A stretch of 8,194 nt of DNA from a bacterium (GTDB taxonomy: Bacteria; Armatimonadota; Fimbriimonadia; Fimbriimonadales; GBS-DC): NCBI GenBank assembly GCA_029335935.2, contig JARJMV020000326.1, forward strand, positions 1 to 8,194, written 5' to 3'. Each line of letters starts with the position of its first letter. Positions within the stretch are counted from its first letter, which is position 1. Made by a program: the position numbers and the translations under genes. The notes under the pieces were generated by a model. The model was not told the DNA's origin. It saw nothing but the letters and a program-made list of their open reading frames with translations, and did no database searches. Below are positions 1-6,617 of the stretch, piece after piece.

Positions 1-987
1 AGCCAGCGGGTCTGCGCACTGTTTGAGCAGGCGGCGCGCCCCGAACGCCAAGCACGCTACGACGGGGAGCTGTGGCGTTATTACCCCCAACTGCGCTCGC
101 AACACGGCTGCGAGCAAGAGACGCGCTATGTGTACGATCTCTGTCGGCTGGCGCGTTTTGACCCTGAGGACAAGCGCGTGTTAGACGCTGGCTGCGGCGT
201 CGGTCTGCAACTCATCGTACTCCACTTTATGGGCGCTGCGGAAGCCGTTGGGTTCGACATCAGCGAGAGCCGCCTGCGCACTTTTGAGAACCTCATCGCC
301 GATTTCGGTCTGCAGGGCGTACAAGCGCAGCTCGCCTCGCTGGAAGAGGTCGAGTTCGCGCCTGCCACATTTGATATGATTCTCTCCAACGAGGCGATTT
401 CGCACTACCCTCAGGTGGAGGCGTTTCTGGAGCGGGCGGCGCGCTGGCTGCGGCGTGGGGGAGTGCTGATTATCGCCGATGGCAATAACGCCGCAAACCC
501 GCAACTCGTCGCGCACACCCGCCAAATCTGGCAACGATTCGAGAATGGTCCTCCAGGCGAGTTCGGGGGGCACATGGTCAAGAACCCGTATGTGGCGCAG
601 CGAATGGAGATTATTCGCGAGGCGTATCCCGAACTCTCCCAAGAGATTGTGCGGACGCTGGCGCAGCGCACCAGCCGAATGACGCGCCCTGCGATTTTGC
701 AAGCAGTGGCGCATTACTTGAAGACCGATGAGCTGCCCAATGCGCTGTATGACCCGAACCAGTGCCCTGTGAACCCCTATTCAGGCGCGGTGATTGAGCG
801 TCTATTCCATCCGCTGGAGCTGGCGCGCGGGATGGAGCGGTTCGGTTTCCGTGCGCGGGCGTATGCCTACTTCGGCGGCGCGAGCGGCAACCCGATTGTG
901 CGCGCCGCGAACGCGCTGCTGATGCGCCTGACCCCGCTCTCGCTGCGTTGGGCGCGTAGCTTTCGCGTGATTGCCGTGCGCCAGTAG
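1..987 (+). CDS. Class I SAM-dependent methyltransferase (5' end outside window)
   Basis: The frame is open from base 1 to the TAG at 985-987, so the start lies upstream and 328 codons are visible. The GTG at 130 is a possible internal start, but the 43 codons before it read like protein (YDGELWRYYPQLRSQHGC), so I prefer the longer frame. Counting from base 1, the Rossmann-fold SAM-binding motif VLDAGCGVG is at 60-68. The acidic end of strand 2 (GFDIS) has its Asp at 86, strand 4 is FDMILSNEAISHY at 124-136, and strand 5 follows as GGVLIIADGN. These are the hallmarks of the class I fold, which moves a methyl group from S-adenosylmethionine. The substrate cannot be read from sequence. The protein should be cytoplasmic, as no membrane segment is seen. 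The glycosyltransferase gene starts two bases after the stop, so a sugar, lipid-linked glycan or small metabolite acceptor is plausible but is inference. Confidence 0.88.
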   Translation, partial: SQRVCALFEQAARPERQARYDGELWRYYPQLRSQHGCEQETRYVYDLCRLARFDPEDKRVLDAGCGVGLQLIVLHFMGAAEAVGFDISESRLRTFENLIADFGLQGVQAQLASLEEVEFAPATFDMILSNEAISHYPQVEAFLERAARWLRRGGVLIIADGNNAANPQLVAHTRQIWQRFENGPPGEFGGHMVKNPYVAQRMEIIREAYPELSQEIVRTLAQRTSRMTRPAILQAVAHYLKTDELPNALYDPNQCPVNPYSGAVIERLFHPLELARGMERFGFRARAYAYFGGASGNPIVRAANALLMRLTPLSLRWARSFRVIAVRQ

Positions 988-989
988 CG

Positions 990-2078
990 ATGCGTATCGC
1001 CCTGTTCACAGTGAGCTTGGAGGTAGGCGGCGCGGAGCGCGTGTTCGTGACCCTTGCGAATGGCTTCGCCGAGCGTGGGCGCAGCGTGCAAGTCGTTCTG
1101 ATGAAACCAGAGGGCGCCCTGCGCAAGGAACTCAGCCCCGCTGTGCGGATTGTCGATTTGCGCACTTATCGCATCTGGCGCACGGCGTTGCCGCTTGCAC
1201 GCTACCTGCGCCGCGAACGCCCCGACGCCCTGCTCAGCACGCTCAGCCAGCCCAATCTGGTGGCGATTCTGGCGAAACGCCTCGCGCGAGTTCCAACGCG
1301 CGTGGTCGTGCGTGAGGCAAGTACCCCCACGCGCGAGTTCGGCGGCGCGATCAAGCTCAAGGATCGGGTTGTGCCTGCGCTGATTGCCCGCGTGTACCGC
1401 GATGCCGACGCCATCGTCGCCGTCTCACGGGGCGTGCAGGCGGACCTTATGCGCCTCACCCGCTTGCCCGAAACGCGCGTCCCCTGCATCTACAATCCCG
1501 TCGTCACGCAGGAACTGCTCCGACAGCGCGAGGCGACCGTCGAACACCCATGGTTTATAGAGGGCGCGCCCCCTGTCGTGCTGGCGGTGGGGCGGCTGAC
1601 CGCTCCAAAAGATTTCCCGACGCTGCTGCGTGCCTTCGCGCGCGTGCGTCAACAGGTGGATGCGCGCTTGCTCATTCTGGGCGAGGGCGAGCAACGCGCC
1701 GAGCTGGAGCAACTCGCCGAGCAGTTGGGCGTCGCGCACGATGTACAGCTCCCCGGCTACGAGCCGAACCCGTTCCGCTACATGCGTCGCGCGTCCGTGT
1801 TCGTACTCAGCTCGCGCTATGAGGGATTGCCGAATGCGCTGATTCAGGCGATGGGGTGCGGCTGCCCCGTCGTCGCCACCGACTGCCCCAGCGGTCCGCG
1901 CGAGATTTTAGCCGATGGCAAGTATGGTGCGTTGGTTCCTGTCGGCGATGTGGATGCGCTGGCAGACGCCATCCTGCAGGGGATACAGGGCAGGATTCCC
2001 CACGCGCCCGACGAATGGCTCCAGCAGTTCGAGGAGAGCCATATTCTCGACCAGTATCTGCGTGTGTTGGAGGGTTAG
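990..2078 (+). CDS. GT4-family glycosyltransferase (GT-B fold)
   Basis: This 362-residue protein has normal length for a GT4 retaining glycosyltransferase, which transfers a sugar from a nucleotide donor to a growing glycan or lipid carrier on the inner face of the membrane. The N-terminal acceptor domain opens with MRIALFTVSLEVGGAERV; the GGAER loop is at 13-17. The C-terminal donor domain has GRLTAPKDFPTLL from 201 (Lys207), LGEGEQR at 230-236, and the donor-site block YEGLPNALIQAMGCG from 277, then CPVVATDCPSGPREIL. In the usual EX7E motif the first Glu is E278, but the second position is Gln286. This change is seen in some relatives, so it does not by itself imply an inactive enzyme. The ATG is 2 nt after the methyltransferase stop with no clear Shine-Dalgarno site, which suggests translational coupling. 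Donor and acceptor are unknown; surface polysaccharide assembly is likely from context. Confidence 0.92.
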   Translation: MRIALFTVSLEVGGAERVFVTLANGFAERGRSVQVVLMKPEGALRKELSPAVRIVDLRTYRIWRTALPLARYLRRERPDALLSTLSQPNLVAILAKRLARVPTRVVVREASTPTREFGGAIKLKDRVVPALIARVYRDADAIVAVSRGVQADLMRLTRLPETRVPCIYNPVVTQELLRQREATVEHPWFIEGAPPVVLAVGRLTAPKDFPTLLRAFARVRQQVDARLLILGEGEQRAELEQLAEQLGVAHDVQLPGYEPNPFRYMRRASVFVLSSRYEGLPNALIQAMGCGCPVVATDCPSGPREILADGKYGALVPVGDVDALADAILQGIQGRIPHAPDEWLQQFEESHILDQYLRVLEG

Positions 2079-2990
2079 GTGCGCGAGCGTGTGCAACTCC
2101 TGTTCGGCGGCGACATCATCTTCGGGAAGGGTGTGAGCCAGATTGCTCAGGCGCGAGGCATCGGCTATCTGTTCGAGCCCGCGGCACACCTGCTGCGCGG
2201 GGCAGACTGGACAGTTCTGAACATGGAGGGCTGTATCAGCGTGCGCGGCGCGCCGATGGACAAGGAATACACTTTCCGCGCTCCGCTCGAACTGGCGCAC
2301 CACCTCCGGCTTGCAGGCGTCTCGATGGTCTCGCTGGGCAATAATCACTCGGTAGACTACGGCAGGACAGCGCTAATGGACACGGTTGAGCATCTCTGGC
2401 GTGCGGGTGTGTGGTGGGCGGGCGCAGGCGCGAACCGTCAGGCGGCGGCCTCGCCTGTGGATGTGGATTTCGGCGGTGTGCGTGTGGCGATTGTGTGCTT
2501 CACGGCAGTTGTGCCGCATGGGTTCCCTGCAGGCGCGCGAACGCCCGGCGTCGCAACCCTGAGCGATGTCCTACCGCGCTTGCCCGAAGCCCGCAAGAAC
2601 GCGGATGTGATTATCGCAATCCCGCACTGGGGCGACGAAGGCAGAACAGAGCCCAACGCGAAACAGAGGCGCATCGCGCGCGCGCTCGCCGACGCGGGCG
2701 TGCAACTCATCGTGGGGCATCATCCGCATGTCGTGCAGCCCTACGAGCGCGTCGGTAGGGCGCATGTGTTTTATAGCGTGGGCAACTTCATCCACACGCC
2801 GCGCTCCGCGCTCAGCCGTCAAGGCGCACTGCTCCGAGTGGAAATCGACGCACAAGGCGTGCAGAAACTGGAGCTAATCCCCCTCTGGCTGGAAAACGGG
2901 CGTCCCCTGCCTCAATCCCCTGCACGCGCCCTTGAACACGCCCAAAGGTTCCCAGAGATCCAGAGCGCGCCAGCGTCCCCTACTATGTAG
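2079..2990 (+). CDS. CapA/PgsA-family protein (PGA_cap metallophosphatase-like fold)
   Basis: The 303-residue protein matches the bacterial CapA family, named for poly-gamma-glutamate capsule synthesis but found widely beside polysaccharide genes. The fold resembles calcineurin-type metallophosphatases. Motifs in order are GGD at 10-12, LNMEG at 47-51, GNNHSVDYG at 87-95, HWGDEG at 183-188, GHHPHVVQP at 213-221 and YSVGNF at 232-237. Asp, Asn and His residues in these motifs would bind metal. Classical CapA has an N-terminal membrane anchor; here the first motif begins at residue 10, so this form looks soluble. The GTG start directly follows the upstream TAG, and a Shine-Dalgarno GGAGGG (2069-2074) lies inside the glycosyltransferase 3' end, which supports coupled translation. 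No poly-gamma-glutamate synthetase is visible, so the real substrate is unknown. A decayed copy of part of this gene lies about 1.7 kb downstream. Confidence 0.9.
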   Translation: MRERVQLLFGGDIIFGKGVSQIAQARGIGYLFEPAAHLLRGADWTVLNMEGCISVRGAPMDKEYTFRAPLELAHHLRLAGVSMVSLGNNHSVDYGRTALMDTVEHLWRAGVWWAGAGANRQAAASPVDVDFGGVRVAIVCFTAVVPHGFPAGARTPGVATLSDVLPRLPEARKNADVIIAIPHWGDEGRTEPNAKQRRIARALADAGVQLIVGHHPHVVQPYERVGRAHVFYSVGNFIHTPRSALSRQGALLRVEIDAQGVQKLELIPLWLENGRPLPQSPARALEHAQRFPEIQSAPASPTM

Positions 2991-3007
2991 GAGCGTATGC
3001 GACAGGG

Positions 3008-3031
3008 TAGAATACTATCCACATTCAGGAG
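3008..3031 (+). promoter_or_regulatory. Possible -10 box and Shine-Dalgarno site for the ceramidase-like gene
   Basis: TAGAAT at 3008-3013 is one mismatch from the sigma70 -10 consensus. No convincing -35 box lies 16-18 bp upstream, so the promoter is tentative. AGGAG at 3027-3031 is a good ribosome binding site, 6 nt before the ATG at 3038, and supports that start. The gene could also be read through from capA, which ends 47 bp earlier. Confidence 0.35.
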
Positions 3032-3037
3032 TATCGT

Positions 3038-4315
3038 ATGGTTCGGTGTCTCGTGACAATGTTCTGGAGCGCAATACTGATGCAGTTTGGCTGGATGCAA
3101 GCGGTTCAAGCAGGCGCAGCGGCGAACAAAATCACGCCGAGCAAGCCGATGTACTTGGCAGGGCACGCCCCGAACCGTCTTAGCGCAGGGGGCGTCCACG
3201 ACGACCTCTGGGCGCGTGCGCTCGTGGTTCAAGTGGATCAGGAACGGCTCGCTATCGTCGTCTGCGACCTGATAGGGTTGCTACGCGACGATGTGCAGAA
3301 AATCCGTCAACGGGTTCGCACAGTGCCGCCCAGTCGTGTGATGGTACTTTGCACGCATGGGCACTCCGCGCCCGACATGATTGGACTGTGGGGACCGACG
3401 CCGCTCCAATCGGGGCGCGATGCCGAGTATGTGAACTTCGTCATCGACACGGCAGCGCGCACCATCGATGAAGCTGCGCAAGCGCTGCAGCCCGCGACGA
3501 TAGGATTCGCCAAAACCAAGGTCGAAGGCGTCGCCTACAATCACCGCATCCGAGAAATCTTGGATACAGAAGCGACTGTGATGCAGCTCCGCAGCAAGGC
3601 TGATGGAAAGGCGATAGCGACTCTTATGAATTTCGCGTGTCATCCCTTGGTGCTGGATAATGACCAAATCACTGCTGACTTTTGCCATTGGTATTATCGG
3701 GTGGTAGAGTCGCGTGTTGGCGGCGTGGCGCTGTTCGCGAACGGCGCGCTGGGCGGTCCTATCTGGGCTTTGCCGAGCGCTGACTCGACCGCGCCCCAGG
3801 GACGCGACTGGGCGCGCGCCGAACGCTACGGAACCGCCCTCGCGCAGGCGGCGCTGGACGCCCTCGCAAACGCCGTCTTCACCGACACAATCCGTCTCGA
3901 ACACCTTGAGACGACCTACAGCGTGAAGCTGGAGAACGAGGGGTTCCAACTGGCGCTGGCGGCTGGCGTCATACCAGCGGGAGCCTCCCTGCGCGGTGAT
4001 GCGCTCACCACAGAATCGCACCTGATACGATTGGGCAACGCTATCTTCTTTACCATACCCGGGGAGGCGATGGCAAATGTCGGTATACTGCTCAAACAGC
4101 TCCTTGCGCCCTATGGCGACCCCGTGTTCCTGCTCGGCTTAGCGAACGACGAACTGGGCTACATCATGAGCGAAGCGGACTATTACTTGGAGATTTACGA
4201 AGAGGAGCGAGCCACTTCCGTAAGCCCTGCGATTGGCGCGGCGATGGTACAATCGCTGCGCGAGATGCTCAAGCGACTTGCGCCGCGCGAGAGACCAGCG
4301 TCTACCCCAAAGTAG
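3038..4315 (+). CDS. Secreted neutral/alkaline ceramidase-family hydrolase
   Basis: The 425-residue protein resembles the N-terminal catalytic domain of neutral/alkaline non-lysosomal ceramidases (PF04734), zinc amidases that cut N-acyl bonds. Residues 1-25 form a signal peptide (hydrophobic to FGWM, then AVQA with likely cleavage before GA), so it should be exported. Likely zinc ligands are His107 and/or His109 in THGHSAPD, His202 in NFACHP, Glu343 in IPGEAM, and a Tyr in NDELGYIMSEADYY near 375-383, all in family order. Classical enzymes carry the catalytic Ser after the second His in a Q-N-x-G-x-x-S-P-like stretch. Here the matching stretch appears to be FANGALGGPIWAL (233-245), with no Ser. 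The protein is also short: the Pseudomonas enzyme is near 670 residues with an extra C-terminal domain. It is probably a hydrolase of another amide, not a proven ceramidase. AGGAG 6 nt upstream fixes the start. Confidence 0.85.
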   Translation: MVRCLVTMFWSAILMQFGWMQAVQAGAAANKITPSKPMYLAGHAPNRLSAGGVHDDLWARALVVQVDQERLAIVVCDLIGLLRDDVQKIRQRVRTVPPSRVMVLCTHGHSAPDMIGLWGPTPLQSGRDAEYVNFVIDTAARTIDEAAQALQPATIGFAKTKVEGVAYNHRIREILDTEATVMQLRSKADGKAIATLMNFACHPLVLDNDQITADFCHWYYRVVESRVGGVALFANGALGGPIWALPSADSTAPQGRDWARAERYGTALAQAALDALANAVFTDTIRLEHLETTYSVKLENEGFQLALAAGVIPAGASLRGDALTTESHLIRLGNAIFFTIPGEAMANVGILLKQLLAPYGDPVFLLGLANDELGYIMSEADYYLEIYEEERATSVSPAIGAAMVQSLREMLKRLAPRERPASTPK

Positions 4316-4318
4316 ACG
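4299..4318 (+). terminator. Short hairpin spanning the stop of the ceramidase-like gene
   Basis: CGTCTAC (4299-4305) and GTAGACG (4312-4318) form a 7-bp stem with a 6-nt loop, overlapping the TAG at 4313-4315. No T-run follows, so it is at best a weak terminator or an mRNA 3' end stabiliser. Confidence 0.25.
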
Positions 4319-4341
4319 GTTCGGAAACCATCTGGAGGCAC

Positions 4342-4446
4342 ATAACCGCCGTTGCGCACTGGGGCGACGAGGGCAAAACGCAGCCCAACGCGAACCCGAA
4401 GCGCATTCCCCGCGCTGACGCAGGCGTGCAACTCGTCGTGGGCGCA
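4342..4446 (+). pseudogene. Decayed internal fragment of a capA-like gene
   Basis: Read in the frame that starts at 4342, this stretch encodes AHWGDEGKTQPNANPKRIP and then ADAGVQLVVG. That is clearly the segment HWGDEGRTEPNAKQRRIA and ADAGVQLIVG of the intact CapA protein at 2079-2990. A hand alignment gives about 75 identical bases of 90 aligned (4354-4449 against roughly 2622-2717), with a 6-base in-frame deletion in this copy. There is no start codon in a sensible place, and no other CapA motif (GNNH, GHHPH, YSVGNF) lies on either side. The homology ends about 30 bp before the ABC gene. The most likely origin is a second capA gene or partial duplication that was later deleted, leaving the HWGDE core. 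Confidence 0.75.
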
Positions 4447-4461
4447 TCGTCTCCTATCGGC

Positions 4462-4476
4462 TATAATATGCATGTA
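4462..4476 (+). promoter_or_regulatory. TATAAT -10 box just upstream of the ABC gene start
   Basis: A perfect TATAAT lies at 4462-4467, and the ATG of the ABC ATPase begins at 4476, 9 nt after the box. Transcription would begin at about 4473-4476, so the mRNA would have little or no leader. No clear Shine-Dalgarno site precedes this ATG, which fits. The -35 region (around 4439-4444, TGGGCG) is poor. Confidence 0.5.
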
Positions 4477-5474
4477 TGCCAGCGATTGTTGTGGAACACC
4501 TCTCGAAAACCTATCATACCTACAAGCGTCCGCCGGGCTTGTGGAACGCGGTGAAGAGCCTGTTTCGGCGCGAGCGGCACGAGGTCCACGCCGTGCGCGA
4601 CATCTCGTTCACCATCGAGGAGGGCGAGCTGGTGGGCTTTCTCGGACCGAACGGCGCAGGCAAGACCACCACGCTGAAGATGCTTTCAGGCATCATCTTC
4701 CCCACCTCGGGCACGGCGCAGGTGCTGGGCTATATCCCGTGGGAGCGACGCCCCGAAATGCAACGACAAATCGCCTTGGTGATGGGGCAAAAGATGCAGC
4801 TTTGGTGGGACCTACCCCCCTATGAGTCGTATATACTGCTCAAAGCCCTCTACGAAGTGCCCGACTCGGCGTTCGAGCGGCGCGTCCACGAACTCGCCGA
4901 GATGCTGGAGATTAAGCATGTGTTGCATACGCAAGTGCGTCGGCTGTCGCTGGGCGAGCGCATGAAATGCGAGTTGCTCGCGGCGCTTTTGCATCGCCCG
5001 CGCGTGCTGTACCTCGATGAGCCGACGATTGGACTCGATGTGGTGTCGCAGAAGCGCATTCGCGAGTTTCTGAAAGAGTATAACCGCCGCGAGCGCACAA
5101 CTATCCTGCTCACGAGCCACTATATGCAAGATGTGCAGGAGCTGGCGCAGCGCGTGCTGATTATCCATCACGGGCAGCTGATTTTCGACGACACCCTGCG
5201 CGCATTAGTGGAACGGTACAGCCCCAGCAAGGCGTTGCATCTGAAGTTCGAGCGTCCAGTGCCTGTGGAGGCGTTGAGCCGCTTCGGGCGCGTGGTGCGT
5301 GCGGAGGGGCTGGAGGCCGTATTGGAAACTCCGCGCGAGCAGGTCAGCCGAGTCGCCAGCGAGGCGTTGCAAGCGTTGCCCATCCACGACATCACCATCG
5401 AGGAGGTGGATGTGGACGAGATTATTCGCGATATTTTCGCGGGTAAGCGCGAGTCGGCAGCGGCGCCACTATAG
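4476..5474 (+). CDS. ABC transporter ATP-binding protein (COG4586-like)
   Basis: This 332-residue ATPase powers a membrane exporter by ATP hydrolysis. Motifs: Walker A GPNGAGKT at 57-64, Q-loop region MGQKMQLWWDLP at 103-114, signature LSLGE at 157-161, Walker B RVLYLDEP at 176-183 with Glu182 catalytic, D-loop GLD at 186-188, and switch His215 in LTSHYMQD. The QLWWDLP stretch and RLSLGERMKCELLAALLH are typical of the COG4586 group, whose genes usually sit next to two ABC-2-type permease genes (COG4587, COG3694). Residues from about 240 on form the extra C-terminal domain of this group. No permease is present here: the next gene is on the other strand and converges. Partners must therefore be elsewhere, or lost. 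The cargo is unknown; sugars, drugs or lipids are all possible. The start is chosen from VVEHLSKTY placement and the TATAAT just upstream. Confidence 0.93.
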   Translation: MPAIVVEHLSKTYHTYKRPPGLWNAVKSLFRRERHEVHAVRDISFTIEEGELVGFLGPNGAGKTTTLKMLSGIIFPTSGTAQVLGYIPWERRPEMQRQIALVMGQKMQLWWDLPPYESYILLKALYEVPDSAFERRVHELAEMLEIKHVLHTQVRRLSLGERMKCELLAALLHRPRVLYLDEPTIGLDVVSQKRIREFLKEYNRRERTTILLTSHYMQDVQELAQRVLIIHHGQLIFDDTLRALVERYSPSKALHLKFERPVPVEALSRFGRVVRAEGLEAVLETPREQVSRVASEALQALPIHDITIEEVDVDEIIRDIFAGKRESAAAPL

Positions 5475-6554
5475 ACCCTCTGTGGGCATGAGCGCAGGCG
5501 GCGTGCAACTGCTCTCCAACTCGATGTGTCGTTCCGATTCCGACGAGTCGTTGAACGCCAGCATCGCGTCCAGCACATGGTAGGCAAGGTCGCCGTTCAA
5601 GCGGTTCGGACGCCCCTGTTGGATGGCTTGAATCATCTCCGCCAAGCCCAAGCTGCGGTACTGCTCGGCGTAGGGGTGGGTGAGGGGCATTTCGCGCCAC
5701 TCGCGCTCGCCTGCCCTGCGCAGCCACACGGGGCCGCCAAAACCGTTCGGGTCGGGAACGCCCAAGGTACCCTCCGCACCATAGACCTCGATACAGGGCA
5801 ACCGATGCGCATGCACATCAAACGACATGACTACCGTCGCAATCGCGCCGTTGGCGAACTCCATCGCGCCTGCGATGTGGGTGGGCGTCTCCACTTGGAT
5901 AACCTTGCCGTACTTGGCTTCGCTGGTGATGGTGCGTGTGGGGCGCGTGATTCGGCTGATGCCCGCCACGCGCCGAACCGTTCCCAACAGCGTGACTAAC
6001 GCCGTGAGGTAGTAGGGACCCATATCCAGCATCGGACCACCGCCGATTTCGTAGTAGAACTCTGGGTTCGGATGCCACGATTCGTGGCCGGGGCACAGCA
6101 TGAACGCGCCTGCGCCGACGGGTTCGCCAATCGCGCCGTCTTGGATGAGTTTCAGGCAGGTCTGAATGCCTGCACCCAGCACGGTATCGGGTGCGCAGCC
6201 GATATAGAGGCCCTGCTGCGCTGCGAGTTGCAACACCTCTTGCGCCTCCGCGCGGTTCACGCCGAACGGCTTCTCGCAGTAGACATGCTTGCCCGCCAGC
6301 AGCGCGGCTTTGTTGAGCGGCGCGTGCGCTTTCGGGGGCGTCAGGTTCAGCACGATTTCAACCTCAGGGTGATTCAGCAGCTCCTCCGTACTCAGCACAT
6401 GGGGTACCCCAAACTGCTGCGCACGCTCGCGAGCAAGTTCAGGTATCGCATCTGCGACGGCGAACACTTCAATCTCGTCAAACTGCTGCGCGACCCGTAG
6501 GTAGACATTACTGATGCTTCCGCAACCGACGACGCCGACTCTCATCATGACCAT
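5469..6554 (-). CDS. Gfo/Idh/MocA-family oxidoreductase
   Basis: The 361-residue protein is a typical NAD(P)-dependent dehydrogenase of the glucose-fructose oxidoreductase/inositol dehydrogenase family. Members oxidise or reduce sugars, cyclitols and related compounds. The N-terminal Rossmann domain has VGVVGCGSIS (6-15) for dinucleotide binding. The catalytic-site lysine is in EKP (94-96, Lys95). The C-terminal alpha/beta domain carries EIGGGPMLDMGPYYL (169-183), with Asp177 at the conserved position; Tyr181 or Tyr182 stands where many relatives have His. The exact substrate cannot be read. AAGG (positions 6561-6564 on this strand) lies 6 nt before the ATG at 6554 and favours it over the in-frame ATGs at 6548 and 6545. 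Its stop overlaps that of the ABC gene (tail to tail), and its start faces away from the small cysteine-rich gene. A role in nucleotide-sugar or carbohydrate metabolism would fit the polysaccharide genes nearby, but this is inference. Confidence 0.93.
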   Translation of the reverse strand: MVMMRVGVVGCGSISNVYLRVAQQFDEIEVFAVADAIPELARERAQQFGVPHVLSTEELLNHPEVEIVLNLTPPKAHAPLNKAALLAGKHVYCEKPFGVNRAEAQEVLQLAAQQGLYIGCAPDTVLGAGIQTCLKLIQDGAIGEPVGAGAFMLCPGHESWHPNPEFYYEIGGGPMLDMGPYYLTALVTLLGTVRRVAGISRITRPTRTITSEAKYGKVIQVETPTHIAGAMEFANGAIATVVMSFDVHAHRLPCIEVYGAEGTLGVPDPNGFGGPVWLRRAGEREWREMPLTHPYAEQYRSLGLAEMIQAIQQGRPNRLNGDLAYHVLDAMLAFNDSSESERHIELESSCTPPALMPTEGL

Positions 6555-6581
6555 AGTGTACCTTGCCTACACATTCAGCGA

Positions 6582-6617
6582 TTGGAATCGTTGAGTCGGT
6601 TGGGTATAATCATGGTG
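6582..6617 (+). promoter_or_regulatory. Sigma70-type promoter for the small cysteine-rich gene
   Basis: TTGGAA (6582-6587, 4 of 6 to the -35 consensus) and a perfect TATAAT (6605-6610) are separated by the ideal 17 bp. The expected transcription start is near 6617, exactly where an in-frame GTG opens the downstream gene. An inverted repeat CGATT-GG-AATCG (6579-6590) covers the -35 box and could be an operator. Confidence 0.65.

Noticed and set aside
130..132. GTG at 130 as the true start of the methyltransferase
   Set aside because: The frame stays open and protein-like to base 1, and no Shine-Dalgarno site precedes the GTG.
181..714. Open frame on - (177 codons) opposite the methyltransferase
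   Set aside because: Shadow of the methyltransferase gene; no motif and no ribosome binding site seen.
3281..4021. Long open frame on the - strand (246 codons) opposite the ceramidase-like gene
   Set aside because: The + strand gene has clear family motifs throughout. The - strand text is Arg-rich with no motif, as expected from antisense of GC-rich coding DNA.
4352..4825. Open frame (157 codons) on + overlapping the ABC gene start
   Set aside because: It runs out of frame through the Walker A region of the ABC gene. Its first part lies on the capA remnant but in the wrong frame.
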